Below, in pieces: positions 53,558 through 63,077 of a DNA stretch of 64,000 nt. Below the pieces are notes generated by a model that saw only the letters and a list, made by a program, of their open reading frames with translations, was not told the origin of the DNA and did not search any database. Every line of letters starts with the position of its first letter. The stretch's first letter is position 1. Position numbers and translations under genes: made by a program. This DNA comes from Candidatus Thermoflexus tengchongensis (lineage in GTDB: Bacteria > Chloroflexota > Anaerolineae > Thermoflexales > Thermoflexaceae): the NCBI GenBank assembly GCA_016842085.1, contig JAEVEX010000069.1, positions 50,878-114,877 of the forward strand, in the 5' to 3' direction.

Positions 53558-54631
53558 TCAACCCGGGGAGGAGACTTCGGAGGGAGCGGGCTCGCGGAGG
53601 TGGAGGACGCTGATGCGGGCGGCGACCTGCTGGGCGATGGCCCGCAGGGCGCGGGCCGCCGGGCTTTCCGGATCGGCGATGACGATCGGCCGGCCCTTCT
53701 CGCCCCCTTCCACCACCCGCGGGTCCAGGGGCACGCTCCCCAGGAAGGGCACCCCCATCCGCTCCGCCAGCCGTCGCCCTCCATCCTTCCCGAAGATCTC
53801 CGTGACCTTCCCGCAGTGGGGGCACACGAACCCGCTCATGTTCTCCACCACCCCCAGCACCGGCACCTCCAGCCGCTCGAACATCCGCACCGCCCGCCCC
53901 ACATCGCTCAGTGAGACCCCCTGGGGCGTGGTCACCACCACCGCCCCGGTCACCGGCACCAGCTGGGCCAGGGAGATGGCCACATCCCCCGTCCCCGGCG
54001 GCAGATCCACCACCAGATAATCCAGCCACCCCCAATCCACATCCGTCAGGAACTGCCGCACCGCGCTGTGCAGCATCGGCCCCCGCCAGATCACCGGCTG
54101 ATCCGGTGGCAGCAGGAACCCCAGGGACATCACCCGCACCCCATAGGCGACCGCCGGGATGATCTTGTTGTCCCGCGGCGCCGGGATGCGGCTCACCCCC
54201 AGCATCTCCGGGATGTTGGGCCCATAGACGTCGGCGTCCATCAGCCCGACCACCGCCCCCATCCCCGCCAGGGCCACCGCCAGGTTGGCCGCCACCGTGC
54301 TCTTGCCCACCCCGCCCTTGCCGCTGCCCACCGCCAGGATGTTTTTGATCGTCAATCCCTCGATCGCCTGCAGGCGGGCGTGGGCCGGCACCTGGGCGGA
54401 CATCCGCAGGTTCACCTCCCGCACCCCGGGCAGGGCCTGCAGGGTGGCGCGGATATCGGCTTCGATGCGCTCGGTGAGAGGACAGGCCGGGGTGGTGAGC
54501 ACCACCGTCAGGGAGACCCGATCTCCTTCCACCTGAACATCCCGCACCATCCCCAGGGAGACGATATCCCGCCCCAGCTCCGGGTCCATCACCCGGCGCA
54601 GCGCCTGCATCACCTGTTCCGTTGTGACCAT
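53558..54631 (-). CDS. mrp: Mrp/NBP35-family iron-sulfur cluster carrier ATPase
   Basis: P-loop ATPase (357 residues) that binds and transfers Fe-S clusters. The N-terminal MIP18/DUF59 domain (residues 1-90) has DPELGRDIVSLGMV. The deviant Walker A is GSGKGGVGKSTVAANLA, followed by DADVYGPNIPEML and DLPPGTGDVAISLAQ. The CxxC cluster-binding pair is in NMSGFVCPHCGKV. ATG 54631 follows AAGGAGG by 5 bases. It is downstream of nuoI on the same strand with a 189-base gap. Mrp-type carriers deliver clusters to complex I in some organisms (Ind1), which fits this place. A shifted open frame on the same strand is a shadow. Confidence 0.95.
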   Translation of the reverse strand: MVTTEQVMQALRRVMDPELGRDIVSLGMVRDVQVEGDRVSLTVVLTTPACPLTERIEADIRATLQALPGVREVNLRMSAQVPAHARLQAIEGLTIKNILAVGSGKGGVGKSTVAANLAVALAGMGAVVGLMDADVYGPNIPEMLGVSRIPAPRDNKIIPAVAYGVRVMSLGFLLPPDQPVIWRGPMLHSAVRQFLTDVDWGWLDYLVVDLPPGTGDVAISLAQLVPVTGAVVVTTPQGVSLSDVGRAVRMFERLEVPVLGVVENMSGFVCPHCGKVTEIFGKDGGRRLAERMGVPFLGSVPLDPRVVEGGEKGRPIVIADPESPAARALRAIAQQVAARISVLHLREPAPSEVSSPG

Positions 54632-54820
54632 TCAAGCCTCCTTTTCTTTACCCTATCCCCTGAGGATCCGGCGGGCGCACCTGTCAGGGTCCCGGTGATT
54701 TGCGTCGCCAGGCACGCCGCCTCGAAGGGCGCCGAAGGCCCCTCCATCACGGCGACCCCGCCGCTCGGGTTAGCCCAATTGCCCCGATGGCAGGCCTCGA
54801 GCCCGCGGGGACCCCACGGC

Positions 54821-55435
54821 TTAGGCGGAGGGCTGGGCCGCCGCCTTCTCCTTTTTCTTCGCCTTCTCCGCTTCCTTCTCCGCCAGCTCCCGCGCCCAAT
54901 CTGAAGGGTGGATCTGGGCGTGATAGGTATCCGGCTTCAGCAGGCGCGGCAGGTCGAAGAGCAGGGACTCGTAGCGTTCGTAGGCGGAGAGCTCGTAATC
55001 GTGGTCCATCTTGATGGCATCGAAGGGGCAGAACTCCGCGCAGAAGCCACAGGACATGCAGATGGTGGCATCGATGTAGAAAGCCTCAGGCTCCGGCCTG
55101 GGGCGGCCCGTTTGCGGGTCCGTGCCCCGCACGATCCAGATGCACTGGGGCGGGCAGACCTTAGCGCAGATCCCGCAGGATGTGCACTTGATCTTGTTCT
55201 CCTGGGTGTCATAGACCAGGAAGGGGATATAACGGAAGTTCTCGGGCAGCGGCAGCTTCTCCTTCGGATACTGGACGGTGAACACGCCGCGGGCTCGCGG
55301 GCCCTGGCGCGCCGGGAGATGCCGGGGCTGATAGCGCCCGCCCTCGAACAGATAGCGGACGTCTTCGATGTAGGAGTAAATGAAATGCTTCAGCGTGACG
55401 CCGAGGCCCTTGAGGATGCCGAGACCGTAGATCAT
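54821..55435 (-). CDS. nuoI: NADH-quinone oxidoreductase subunit I
   Basis: Peripheral-arm subunit carrying clusters N6a and N6b (204 residues). Two CxxCxxCxxxCP motifs are present: CTSCGICAKVCPPQC and CMSCGFCAEFCPFDA. The C-terminal tail is Lys/Glu/Ala rich. The N-terminus, MIYGLGILKGLGVTLKHF, fits the amphipathic helix that docks on NuoH. ATG 55435 follows GGGAGG by 9 bases, 24 bases after nuoCD. NuoH and the other membrane subunits are not in the window. Confidence 0.95.
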   Translation of the reverse strand: MIYGLGILKGLGVTLKHFIYSYIEDVRYLFEGGRYQPRHLPARQGPRARGVFTVQYPKEKLPLPENFRYIPFLVYDTQENKIKCTSCGICAKVCPPQCIWIVRGTDPQTGRPRPEPEAFYIDATICMSCGFCAEFCPFDAIKMDHDYELSAYERYESLLFDLPRLLKPDTYHAQIHPSDWARELAEKEAEKAKKKEKAAAQPSA

Positions 55436-55459
55436 CGCGGATTGCCTCCCGCTCGCAGG

Positions 55460-57238
55460 CTAACGATCGACCTCGCCCAGCACGATGTCGATACTGCCCA
55501 GGATGACCACCACGTCGGCCACCTTGTGGCCTTTACACATCTCGTTCAGGGCGGTCAGGTTAATGAAGGACGGCGCGCGGATGTGATAGCGGTAGGGGTT
55601 AGGGCTGCCGTCGCTGACGATATAAAAGCCCAGCTCCCCCTTCGGGTTCTCCACGCGCCCATACGCCTGACCCGCCGGCACGCGGATCATATATTGCTTC
55701 TTGCCCGCCTGGATCTCCCCCTTCGGGATCTGATCCAGGGCCTGGCGGAGGATGCGCAGGGATTGCCACATCTCATCGATACGGATCAGGTAACGATCGT
55801 AAACGTCCCCATTGTAGCGGACCGCGACGTCGAAATCGAAGCGGTCGTAGATGCTGTAAGGCTCCGCCCGGCGCACGTCATAGGGGACGCCTGAGGCGCG
55901 CAACACCGGGCCCGCCGTGCTGTAAGCCACCGCCAGGTCCGGCGGCAGCACCCCCACCCCCTGACAGCGGGCCTTAATCAGCTCGTTGTGGGTCAGATAG
56001 CGATCCAGCTCCTCGATCGCCCGCGGGAGGCGGTTGTAAACCAGCTCCTTCGCCCGCGCGATCCAGTCATCGGAGACGTCATGCGCCACGCCGCCGAAGC
56101 GCATGTAATTACACATCATGCGGGAGCCCGAAGCCTCCTCGAACAGGTCCAGGATCAGCTCCCGCTCCTCGATCGCGTAAAGGGCAGGGGTGAAGAAGGC
56201 CCCCAGGTCGTTGAGGAGGAACCCGATGGCCCACAGGTGGTTCACGATACGGGTGAACTCGGCCATGATCACCCGTAGATACTCCGCCCGCTCCGGCGGC
56301 TTGATCCCCAGGAGTTTCTCCACGGCGATGGCGTAACCCAGATTGTTGCTCATCGAACAGATGTAATCGAGCCGGTCCGTGTAGGGCATGTTCTGCAGAT
56401 ACATATTCCGTTCGCCGATCTTCTCATGGTTGCGATGGAGGTAGCCCATGACCGGCTCCAGACGCACGATGGTCTCCCCGTCCAGCGTAACCACCATGCG
56501 GAAGACCCCATGAGTGCTGGGGTGCTGGGGTCCCATGTTCACCACCAGCCGCTCCGTGCGCAGGCTCTTCGGCTCCACCAGCTCCCCGGTCTCCGCCCGC
56601 GCGAACTGCCCCATGCCGATGTAAAGCAACTCATCCGAGGTGTCCTCCACCTGATCCGGATCCCAATCCAGGGGATACTGGACGTTGTCATGCCAGAAGA
56701 CCCGATCCTCCGCCCGGACGTGATGGCCCGAGGGCCAGCGGCTGCTGAAGGGCTTGTGCTCCTCTTCGTAATAGGGCTCTTTCCAGTCTTTGCGCAGGGG
56801 ATGCCCGTGGAAACCCTCCCAGAGCAGGATCCGCTTGAGGTTCGGATGGCCAGCGAAGCGGATCCCCATCAGATCCCACGCCTCTCGCTCCTGGAAATCC
56901 GCCCCCGGCCACACCGAAACCAGCGAGGGGACCGTGGCCACATCCCGGGGTGTGCGGGCTTTGAAGACCAGCGGGCCGCCGCCCTCCAGGCGATACGCAT
57001 GGTAGACGACCTCGAAGTAGCCCTCCTGGATATAATCCACGGCCGTTACGCTGGACAGATAGCGATAACCCAGCTCGTCCCGGATGAAGCGGGCCGCTTC
57101 CACCAGGACGTCGTTGGCGATCACCACGCCCTCGTATTCGGCGGGCTGAACCGCATCGCCGAATTTCTCCTTCAGCACGGCCAGATCGCCCTTCAATTCC
57201 GCCAGCGGTGCCGCTTTGGTTTTGGTCGGCGTTGTCAT
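55460..57238 (-). CDS. nuoCD: NADH-quinone oxidoreductase fused subunits C and D
   Basis: A 592-residue fusion. The NuoC (30 kDa) part spans about residues 20-190, with [32 protein letters not shown]. The NuoD (49 kDa) part runs from about residue 235, starting [18 protein letters not shown], with [12 protein letters not shown] and the end [15 protein letters not shown]. Together with NuoB it builds the quinone-binding site. ATG 57238 lies behind GAGGAGGGAAGG. C-D fusions occur in several lineages, including enterobacteria. Confidence 0.96.
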   Translation of the reverse strand: MTTPTKTKAAPLAELKGDLAVLKEKFGDAVQPAEYEGVVIANDVLVEAARFIRDELGYRYLSSVTAVDYIQEGYFEVVYHAYRLEGGGPLVFKARTPRDVATVPSLVSVWPGADFQEREAWDLMGIRFAGHPNLKRILLWEGFHGHPLRKDWKEPYYEEEHKPFSSRWPSGHHVRAEDRVFWHDNVQYPLDWDPDQVEDTSDELLYIGMGQFARAETGELVEPKSLRTERLVVNMGPQHPSTHGVFRMVVTLDGETIVRLEPVMGYLHRNHEKIGERNMYLQNMPYTDRLDYICSMSNNLGYAIAVEKLLGIKPPERAEYLRVIMAEFTRIVNHLWAIGFLLNDLGAFFTPALYAIEERELILDLFEEASGSRMMCNYMRFGGVAHDVSDDWIARAKELVYNRLPRAIEELDRYLTHNELIKARCQGVGVLPPDLAVAYSTAGPVLRASGVPYDVRRAEPYSIYDRFDFDVAVRYNGDVYDRYLIRIDEMWQSLRILRQALDQIPKGEIQAGKKQYMIRVPAGQAYGRVENPKGELGFYIVSDGSPNPYRYHIRAPSFINLTALNEMCKGHKVADVVVILGSIDIVLGEVDR

Positions 57239-57298
57239 CCTTCCCTCCTCGCATGGAAAACACGGGTTCAGGCGGAACCTGCGCGGCAGGCTCGAAGA

Positions 57299-57961
57299 CT
57301 ACGATGAGGTCTCCGTCGATGCCCCCTGTCGTGCCCGCAACTCCGCCAGGCGGGCCCGGATCTCCGGCAGGCGGCGCGGATCAATGAGGTCCGGCCCCAG
57401 GATGGGCACCGGGATGGCTTCGGATTCGCCTCGCTGATACCAGGGCACCGCTCGAACGGACTGGCGCTCGATCTTCTCGTAGAGCTTCAACAGTCCCTGC
57501 AGCAAGGCCTCCGGGCGGGGCGGGCAACCCGGCACATAGACGTCCACGGGGATGAACTTATCGATGCCGGAGACCACATTGTAGCCTTCCTTGAATGGAC
57601 CGCCACCGGTCGCGCATGCCCCCATCGAGATCACATATTTGGGCTCCGGCATCTGGTTGTAGAGGCGGACGATCTGGGGAACCATCTTCTTGGTCACCGT
57701 CCCGGAGACGATCATGAGGTCTGCCTGACGGGGGCTGGGCCGCATCAGCTCCGAGCCGAACCGGGCGATATCGAAACGGCTGGCCGCCGCGCAGATCATC
57801 TCGATCGCGCAACAGGCCAGGCCGAACATCATCGGCCAGACCGAGCGCTTGCGCCCCCAGTTGTAGATATAGCTCACAAAGCGATCGATCGTGGTGACGA
57901 ACACATTGTTGCTCAGCTCCGAAGGGACCGGCATGGTGTTCAGATCGCGCAGTTCATCCAT
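57299..57961 (-). CDS. nuoB: NADH-quinone oxidoreductase subunit B
   Basis: Subunit holding the terminal cluster N2 that reduces quinone (220 residues). The cluster ligands are in [16 protein letters not shown] (adjacent Cys pair), [12 protein letters not shown] and [15 protein letters not shown]. The start overlaps the end of the iscX-like gene by 8 bases, so the two are translationally coupled. The C-terminus is extended and Arg rich. nuoCD follows after 60 bases. Confidence 0.95.
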   Translation of the reverse strand: MDELRDLNTMPVPSELSNNVFVTTIDRFVSYIYNWGRKRSVWPMMFGLACCAIEMICAAASRFDIARFGSELMRPSPRQADLMIVSGTVTKKMVPQIVRLYNQMPEPKYVISMGACATGGGPFKEGYNVVSGIDKFIPVDVYVPGCPPRPEALLQGLLKLYEKIERQSVRAVPWYQRGESEAIPVPILGPDLIDPRRLPEIRARLAELRARQGASTETSS

Positions 57962-58163
57962 GGGCGAGCACCTCCTCCAGCCATTCCCGCTGGATTTCCT
58001 CTAAGCGCACCGGGTCCTTCACACGGGGATCGTCCGCGAACTCCGGCAGGGCCACCACCCACCGGTGCAGCGTCTCCCAATCCACAGAGAGGGGATCCAC
58101 GCCCGGATGAGCGGCCCGCAGGGCCAGGGCGATCGGATAGGCATCGTCCCAGTAAAGCGGCAT
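57954..58163 (-). CDS. iscX: IscX-like small protein leading the nuo operon
   Basis: A 69-residue acidic protein starting [21 protein letters not shown], with [14 protein letters not shown] and [11 protein letters not shown]. This matches the IscX/YfhJ family, which binds the cysteine desulfurase IscS and iron and tunes Fe-S cluster assembly. The family Trp, Asp-Asp and His-Xaa-Trp positions are kept. The start is ATG 58163 or the adjacent 58166, with no clear ribosome binding site. The longer open frame to 58364 is not supported. It overlaps nuoB by 8 bases, an unusual partner that suggests a role in maturing complex I clusters. Confidence 0.82.
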   Translation of the reverse strand: MPLYWDDAYPIALALRAAHPGVDPLSVDWETLHRWVVALPEFADDPRVKDPVRLEEIQREWLEEVLAHG

Positions 58164-58164
58164 C

Positions 58165-58182
58165 ATGTGAATCTTAGCACAA
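58165..58182 (-). promoter_or_regulatory. Rex/Crp-like site at the head of the iscX-nuo operon
   Basis: The minus strand reads TTGTGCTAAGATTCACAT, close to the Rex consensus TTGTGAAN4TTCACAA. It shares a 13-base core, AAGATTCACATGA, with the site before icd. It overlaps the first possible start codon, and TAAGAT within it could serve as a -10 box, which would imply a leaderless or nearly leaderless mRNA. Confidence 0.5.
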
Positions 58183-58367
58183 GCCTGGGGAATAAGGCGA
58201 ATTTTCCGATTAAAATCAGGACCCTGGTCATTGTGTGCGCTGCTCTCCGGGGCTGGGGGTTTTCTTCCGTGCCCCCAGCCCCGAACGATTTTCCCTTTCC
58301 CCGAGGCCAAAGGGCTCCTTGGGACCAGGGGGTGCTTTCGGCGACCCGCCCGGCCCCCAAACATTCC

Positions 58368-59864
58368 CTACTGGATCGGGACCTGACCGAAGGCGGTGGT
58401 GTCGATCTGGGCCCGCTGGAGCCGGCCGCTGTAGTCCACGTAGACCGCTTTCCACTCCGTGAAGAACTCGATGGCCGTCAGCCCCGCCTCCCGATGGCCG
58501 TTGCCGGTCCCCCGGGTGCCGCCGAAGGGGAACTGGATCTCCGCCCCGGTGGTGCCGTGGTTGATGTAGACGATGCCGGTGGTGATGTCCCGGATCGCCT
58601 GGAAGGCTTTATTGACATCCTGGGTGAACAGGCTGCTGGAGAGGCCATAGTTCACCGCGTTGTTGATGCGGATCGCCTCCTCGAGATCCTCGGCCTCAAT
58701 GATGGAAAGGACCGGGCCGAAGATCTCCTCCTGGGCGATCCGCATATCCGGCCGCACCTGATCGAAGATCGTCGGCTCGTAGAAGAACCCTTTCCCGTTC
58801 ACCTTCACGGGGTTGCCGCCGCATAGCAACCGGGCCCCCTCGGCCTTCCCGATCTCCACATAGCTGTGAACCTTCTTCACGGCCGCCTCATTGATCAGCG
58901 GCCCCACATCGGTGGTCGGCTCCAGGCCGTTCCCCAGGCGCAGCCGCTTCGCCCGCTCCACCAGCATCTCCGTGAATTTCTCCTTGATGGGCTTGTGGAG
59001 GATCAACCGGGAACAGGCCGTGCAGCGCTGTCCGGTTGTCCCGAAAGCGGCCCACAGGGTGGCCTCGAGGGCCAGCTCCAGGTTCGCATCCTCCATCACG
59101 ATGATGGCGTTTTTGCCGCCCATCTCCAGAGAGACCCGCTTGAGATGCCGGGCCGCCCGGGCGTAAAGATCCCGCCCGACCTCCGTGGATCCCGTGAAGG
59201 AGATGGCCTTCACGGTGGGATGCTCCACCAGGGCATTGCCCACTGTAGGACCCGGGCCGATCACCAGATTCAGGACCCCCGGGGGCAGGCCGGCTTCCTC
59301 GAAGACGCGCACGAACTCCGCTGCCGTAGCCGGGGTATCCGTGGCCGGTTTGAAGATCACGGTGTTTCCCGCAACCAGGGCGGGGAAGATCTTCCAGGAG
59401 GGGATGGCGATGGGGAAGTTCCAGGGGGTGATACATGCCACGACGCCGATGGGATCCCGCACAGCCATCCCGAATTTATTCGGCAGCTCCACGGGGGCCG
59501 TATAGCCCAGAAGCCGGCGGCCTTCCCCTCCGATATAGAAAGCCATGTCGATGGCCTCCTGGACATCGCCCCGGGCTTCCGGGAGCACCTTTCCCATCTC
59601 CTGGGTCAGCAGCCGGGCGATCTCCTCCTTCCGTTCGACGAGCAATTGCCCCACGCGATAGAGGATCTCCGCCCGCTTGGGCGCGGGGACCTTCCGCCAC
59701 TTCTCGAAGGCCGCTGCGGCGGCCTCCACGGCCGCTTCCACATCCCGTTCATCGGACTTCACCACCTCGGCGACCGGTTCCTCCGTAGCCGGGTTGATGT
59801 CCAGATAACGAGCCTCCGAACGGGATTCCACCCATTTCCCGTTAATATAGTTCCGGACCAGCAT
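58368..59864 (-). CDS. NAD(P)-dependent aldehyde dehydrogenase
   Basis: ALDH superfamily enzyme of 498 residues, soluble. The Rossmann and active-site blocks are [35 protein letters not shown], the general base Glu in [15 protein letters not shown], and the nucleophile Cys in [14 protein letters not shown]. The conserved [15 protein letters not shown] follows. The end region [15 protein letters not shown] resembles the ALDH7 and semialdehyde dehydrogenase groups. The physiological aldehyde is unknown. ATG 59864 lies behind AAGGGGG. It is monocistronic, with its own promoter, downstream of a REP array. Confidence 0.95.
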   Translation of the reverse strand: MLVRNYINGKWVESRSEARYLDINPATEEPVAEVVKSDERDVEAAVEAAAAAFEKWRKVPAPKRAEILYRVGQLLVERKEEIARLLTQEMGKVLPEARGDVQEAIDMAFYIGGEGRRLLGYTAPVELPNKFGMAVRDPIGVVACITPWNFPIAIPSWKIFPALVAGNTVIFKPATDTPATAAEFVRVFEEAGLPPGVLNLVIGPGPTVGNALVEHPTVKAISFTGSTEVGRDLYARAARHLKRVSLEMGGKNAIIVMEDANLELALEATLWAAFGTTGQRCTACSRLILHKPIKEKFTEMLVERAKRLRLGNGLEPTTDVGPLINEAAVKKVHSYVEIGKAEGARLLCGGNPVKVNGKGFFYEPTIFDQVRPDMRIAQEEIFGPVLSIIEAEDLEEAIRINNAVNYGLSSSLFTQDVNKAFQAIRDITTGIVYINHGTTGAEIQFPFGGTRGTGNGHREAGLTAIEFFTEWKAVYVDYSGRLQRAQIDTTAFGQVPIQ

Positions 59865-59898
59865 GGGGGCCCCCTTGGCGGACAGGGTTGCGTTGAGG

Positions 59899-59928
59899 AT
59901 TATAGGCCCGGCCGGGAGCCCATGTCAA
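59899..59928 (-). promoter_or_regulatory. Sigma-70-type promoter of the aldehyde dehydrogenase gene
   Basis: Minus-strand TTGACA (59928-59923) and TATAAT (59904-59899) are both perfect consensus hexamers, separated by 18 bases. Predicted transcript start is near 59892, about 28 bases before the start codon. Confidence 0.85.
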
Positions 59929-60066
59929 CGCGTTTCCGCGCCCCCCGGAGCCTTTCAATACGCTCCGCTCAGGACATCCGCCATTGGGCTTTCATCCCCT
60001 TTTATTGGTGCTGACCTTCATCGGCCCCTGGGGCGACCTGCTGCCTCCACCAGCCTTCAGGCGACT

Positions 60067-60200
60067 GGTAGGAGGGCTTCAGCCCCGACATCCGTCGCCG
60101 CTGAAGCGGCTCCTACAAACCACCACCGACAATCTGGGAGGAGGGGCTTTAGCCCCGACCTTTCGCCTCGATTTCCGTCGCCGCTCAGGCGGCTCCTACC
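60067..60200. repeat. REP-like palindromic array 3
   Basis: Two composite units of the same family as 18866-19114 (GGTAGGAGGGCTTCAGCCCC ... GCCGCTGAAGCGGCTCCTAC). They are separated by AACCACCACCGACAATCTGG. The array lies in the 498-base divergent spacer between the aldehyde dehydrogenase and icd genes; the rest of this spacer holds only the two promoters. Confidence 0.88.
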
Positions 60201-60323
60201 GGGGGCTCCTGCTTCGGGGAGGCCGATTTCCCGGCCGAAGGCTCAGGATGGGCGATCTCTATCGGTAAACCGGACCATCCGTCGCCCCCGCCCGGCCCTT
60301 CAGCGAACGCATGCGGGTTATGC

Positions 60324-60349
60324 TATAATCGCCTGTGACAAGATTCACA
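60324..60349 (+). promoter_or_regulatory. icd promoter -10 box and overlapping Rex/Crp-like operator
   Basis: A perfect TATAAT (60324-60329) has only a weak -35 region. The site TGTGACAAGATTCACA (60334-60349) follows at the predicted +1. It fits both TGTGA-N6-TCACA (Crp/Fnr) and the Rex consensus except at the margins. A protein bound here would repress icd. Confidence 0.6.
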
Positions 60350-60362
60350 TGAGGTCGATGCC

Positions 60363-61592
60363 ATGTTTACCCACATTCATGTGCCCGAAGACGGAAAGAA
60401 GATCGAACTTCGAAACGGACAGCTGATCGTGCCCGACCACCCCATCATCGGCTATATCGTTGGGGATGGGACGGGGCGGGACATCATGCCGGCGGCGATG
60501 AAGGTCTGGAACGCCGCCGTGCAAAAGGCATACGGGGGGCAGCGGAAGATCGCCTGGGTCCGCCTCTACGCCGGTGAGGATGCCGAGGAGCTTTATGGGG
60601 AGCGCCTCCCGGAGGAAACCCTGCGCGCGATCCGGGAGTTCGTGGTGGCCATCAAAGGCCCTCTCACCACCCCCGTCGGTTACGGCTGGCGCAGCATCAA
60701 CGTCCAGCTCCGCCAGAAACTGGATCTCTACGCCTGTGTGCGGCCAGTTAAGTGGTATCCGGGGGTCCCCTCTCCCCTGAAGGAGCCCCACAAGGTCGAC
60801 ATGGTGGTGTTCCGGGAGAACACCGAAGACGTTTACGCCGGGATCGAATGGGAAGCGGGCTCCCCGGAGGCCAAACGGGTGGCCGCCTATCTGAAGCGGA
60901 CCTTCAAGATCACCCTGCCGCCCAACACCGGTATCGGCGTCAAGCCGATCAGCGAGGGGGCCACCAAACGGCTGGTGCGCAAGGCGATCCGCTACGCCCT
61001 GGAGAACGGCCGGCGCAGCGTCACCCTGGTCGGCAAGGGGAACATTATGAAATACACCGAGGGCGCTTTCATCCGCTGGGGCTACGAGGTGGCCCGGGAG
61101 GAGTTCGGGGATGTGACCATCACTGAGGCAGAGGTTGCGGAAGGGAAGCCCGCCGAGGGGAAGATCATCATTAAAGATCGTATCGCCGACGCGATGTTCC
61201 AGCAGGTTCTGCTGCGCCCCGATGAATACGATGTGATCGCCACCCCGAACCTGAACGGCGACTATCTCTCAGAAGCCCTGGCGGCGATGGTAGGCGGCGT
61301 GGGGATCGCACCGGGGGCGAACATCGGGGACGGGCTGGCGGTCTTCGAAGCCACCCACGGCTCGGCCCCCAAATATGCGGGGCTGGATAAGGTGAATCCG
61401 GGGTCGCTGCTGCTCTCCGGCGTGATGATGTTCCGTTACATCGGGTGGAATGAGGTGGCCGACGCCATCGAAGCGGCGTTCACACGGACCATTCAGCAGA
61501 AGATCGTCACTTACGACCTGGCCCGCCTGATGGAAGGGGCCCGCGAGGTCCGCACCAGCGAGTTCGCGGACGCTATCGTGGCCAATCTCTGA
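60363..61592 (+). CDS. icd: Isocitrate dehydrogenase (NADP-type)
   Basis: TCA-cycle enzyme converting isocitrate to 2-oxoglutarate (409 residues). The motifs are IPYIEGDG-like [43 protein letters not shown] with the isocitrate-binding Ser and Arg residues, and [16 protein letters not shown]. Also present are [20 protein letters not shown], the metal-binding Asp in [20 protein letters not shown], and [11 protein letters not shown]. The length and sequence match the bacterial NADP form. ATG 60363 is 14 bases after the operator. An inverted repeat follows the gene at 61607. Confidence 0.96.
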   Translation: MFTHIHVPEDGKKIELRNGQLIVPDHPIIGYIVGDGTGRDIMPAAMKVWNAAVQKAYGGQRKIAWVRLYAGEDAEELYGERLPEETLRAIREFVVAIKGPLTTPVGYGWRSINVQLRQKLDLYACVRPVKWYPGVPSPLKEPHKVDMVVFRENTEDVYAGIEWEAGSPEAKRVAAYLKRTFKITLPPNTGIGVKPISEGATKRLVRKAIRYALENGRRSVTLVGKGNIMKYTEGAFIRWGYEVAREEFGDVTITEAEVAEGKPAEGKIIIKDRIADAMFQQVLLRPDEYDVIATPNLNGDYLSEALAAMVGGVGIAPGANIGDGLAVFEATHGSAPKYAGLDKVNPGSLLLSGVMMFRYIGWNEVADAIEAAFTRTIQQKIVTYDLARLMEGAREVRTSEFADAIVANL

Positions 61593-61606
61593 CACCCTAT
61601 CCGCAA

Positions 61607-61636
61607 GGGCCGGAGGGTCTGGCGGCCCTCCGGCCC
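61607..61636 (+). terminator. Hairpin downstream of icd
   Basis: Arms GGGCCGGAGGG and its complement (61607-61617, 61626-61636) pair over 11 bases around an 8-base loop. No T-run follows, so termination would be Rho-type or the hairpin only protects the 3' end. Confidence 0.55.
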
Positions 61637-61708
61637 TCGGCCCTCTCCTTGCTCAGGGCGGGCCAGCGGGGCGCTTTCCGAATTCTCACGCATAAAAGGA
61701 GCAACCCC

Positions 61709-62158
61709 ATGAATCCGGCGGTCGTGGTGGCCCTGTTCCGCTGTCCAGGCCATCGGGCCCCTCTGGAACCGATGAACGAGATATGGGCGGAAGCCGGCTG
61801 GGGCATCCAGGGAGACGCCCACGCCCGCCCCGATTCCTCCCGTCAGGTTCTGTTGATGGATCTGGAGACCCTGGAAGCACTGGCCCTGTGGCCCGGGGCC
61901 GTCCGGGAGAACATCACCCTTCAGGGGCTTCCCCTTCATCAGCTTCGCTCCGGCGATCGCCTCCAGATCGGAGACGCCCTCCTGGAGATCACCAAACCCT
62001 GTACGCCATGCGCCCGTATGGACGAGATCCGCCCCGGACTTCAGGAGGCCCTGCGCGGCCGCCGGGGTATGCTGGCCCGCGTCCTCCAGAGCGGATGGAT
62101 CCGCCGGGGAGATCCAGTGCGCTGGCTGAGGGCCCCGGACGGTTCCCGGGACGTATAG
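61709..62158 (+). CDS. MOSC-domain protein
   Basis: A 149-residue protein made of one MOSC domain, the fold that in molybdenum-cofactor sulfurases and YiiM-type proteins carries sulfur. WGIQGDAHARPDSSRQVLLMD and VRENITLQGLPLHQLRSGDRLQIGDALLEITKPC are typical. The Cys in TKPCTPCARMDEI corresponds to the conserved, presumably catalytic, residue. Small stand-alone forms may be linked to MoCo maturation or N-hydroxylated base detoxification; the role here is unknown. ATG 61709 follows AAAGGAG by 7 bases. rex follows on the same strand. Confidence 0.9.
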   Translation: MNPAVVVALFRCPGHRAPLEPMNEIWAEAGWGIQGDAHARPDSSRQVLLMDLETLEALALWPGAVRENITLQGLPLHQLRSGDRLQIGDALLEITKPCTPCARMDEIRPGLQEALRGRRGMLARVLQSGWIRRGDPVRWLRAPDGSRDV

Positions 62159-62205
62159 ATAGAAAACAGGGGCTTGCCCGGAGTATTTCTCCGGGGTCAT
62201 AAAAA

Positions 62206-62234
62206 TTCCCAAGCTCACAAATTTGTGATATATA
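62206..62234 (+). promoter_or_regulatory. rex promoter with a palindrome in its spacer
   Basis: TTCCCA (62206-62211) and TATATA (62229-62234) are 17 bases apart. The spacer ends in the perfect palindrome TCACAAATTTGTGA (62215-62228), which carries the Rex half-site TTGTGA in everted order. Suggests autoregulation, though the arrangement differs from the usual Rex operator. Confidence 0.5.
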
Positions 62235-62270
62235 AGTTCTGGGAAACTCCAGACCGGAGCGGGGGTGGAT

Positions 62271-62903
62271 ATGGCTTCCGTCCGCAAGGTGCCGGACATT
62301 GTCATCGGGCGGCTTCCGATTTATTTAAGGGCCCTGCAGGTCATGGCGGCGGAGGGGCGAGAGGTCACTTCTTCCCAGGAGCTCGGGGAGCGTCTGGGGA
62401 TCAGCTCGGCGCAGATTCGAAAGGATCTCTCCTACTTCGGGACCTTCGGGAAACAGGGGACCGGCTATCGAATTCCAGACCTGATCCATCGCCTCAAGCA
62501 GATCCTGAAGGTTGACCGGACCTGGGATATGATCCTGATCGGAGCAGGGAACCTGGGGCATGCCCTGGCCCAGTATCAGGGCTTCACCCCCAGGGGGTTC
62601 CGGCTGGTGGCGATCTTCGACAACGATCCGGAGAAGATCGGACGGCCGATTGGACCCCATATCATTCGGGATGTGCAGGAACTCCCCACCTTTGTGCGAG
62701 AGCATGGAATCCAGATCGCCATGATCGCCGTTCCGGCCTCTGCCGCCCAGCAGGTGGCCGATCTCTGCGTGGAAGCCGGCATCCGCGCGATCCTGAACTA
62801 CGCCCCGATTCACCTCAAGGTCCCATCCGGGATCCTGGTCCAGTATATCGATCCCGCCATCCACCTCCAGCAAATGACCTATTATCTGGATGACAAAATC
62901 TGA
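62271..62903 (+). CDS. rex: Redox-sensing transcriptional repressor Rex
   Basis: Senses the NADH/NAD ratio and releases DNA when NADH rises (210 residues). The N-terminal winged helix contains [12 protein letters not shown] and [33 protein letters not shown], nearly the family consensus. The Rossmann domain starts [15 protein letters not shown]. The domain-swapped C-terminal helix region has [24 protein letters not shown] 62271 is the likely start; GTG 62265 is possible. Candidate targets in the window are icd, nuo and its own promoter. Confidence 0.96.
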   Translation: MASVRKVPDIVIGRLPIYLRALQVMAAEGREVTSSQELGERLGISSAQIRKDLSYFGTFGKQGTGYRIPDLIHRLKQILKVDRTWDMILIGAGNLGHALAQYQGFTPRGFRLVAIFDNDPEKIGRPIGPHIIRDVQELPTFVREHGIQIAMIAVPASAAQQVADLCVEAGIRAILNYAPIHLKVPSGILVQYIDPAIHLQQMTYYLDDKI

Positions 62904-62977
62904 GGGCTCTTCCCCCGTATGATTCGGAACGATGGGAGGTCATCGGGTTCGAAGGGAGAGGGCCAGATGGTCCGATC

Positions 62978-63010
62978 CCCCTCCGGCGGCCCAGAGGGCC
63001 GCCGGAGGGG
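62978..63010 (+). terminator. Hairpin downstream of rex
   Basis: A perfect 15-base-pair stem (CCCCTCCGGCGGCCC and its complement) with a 3-base loop lies 75 bases after the rex stop. There is no T-run. Likely a transcript end or stability structure. Confidence 0.6.
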
Positions 63011-63077
63011 TGGAAGTCCCGAGAAGGCTCTTCTTCGATCAACCGGGGAATGAACCTTGCTCGAATGGAGCCGAATC

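Noticed and set aside
53520..54635. 371-residue frame shifted against mrp
   Set aside because: Gly/Ala-rich shadow of mrp. The mrp frame has all family motifs and the ribosome binding site.
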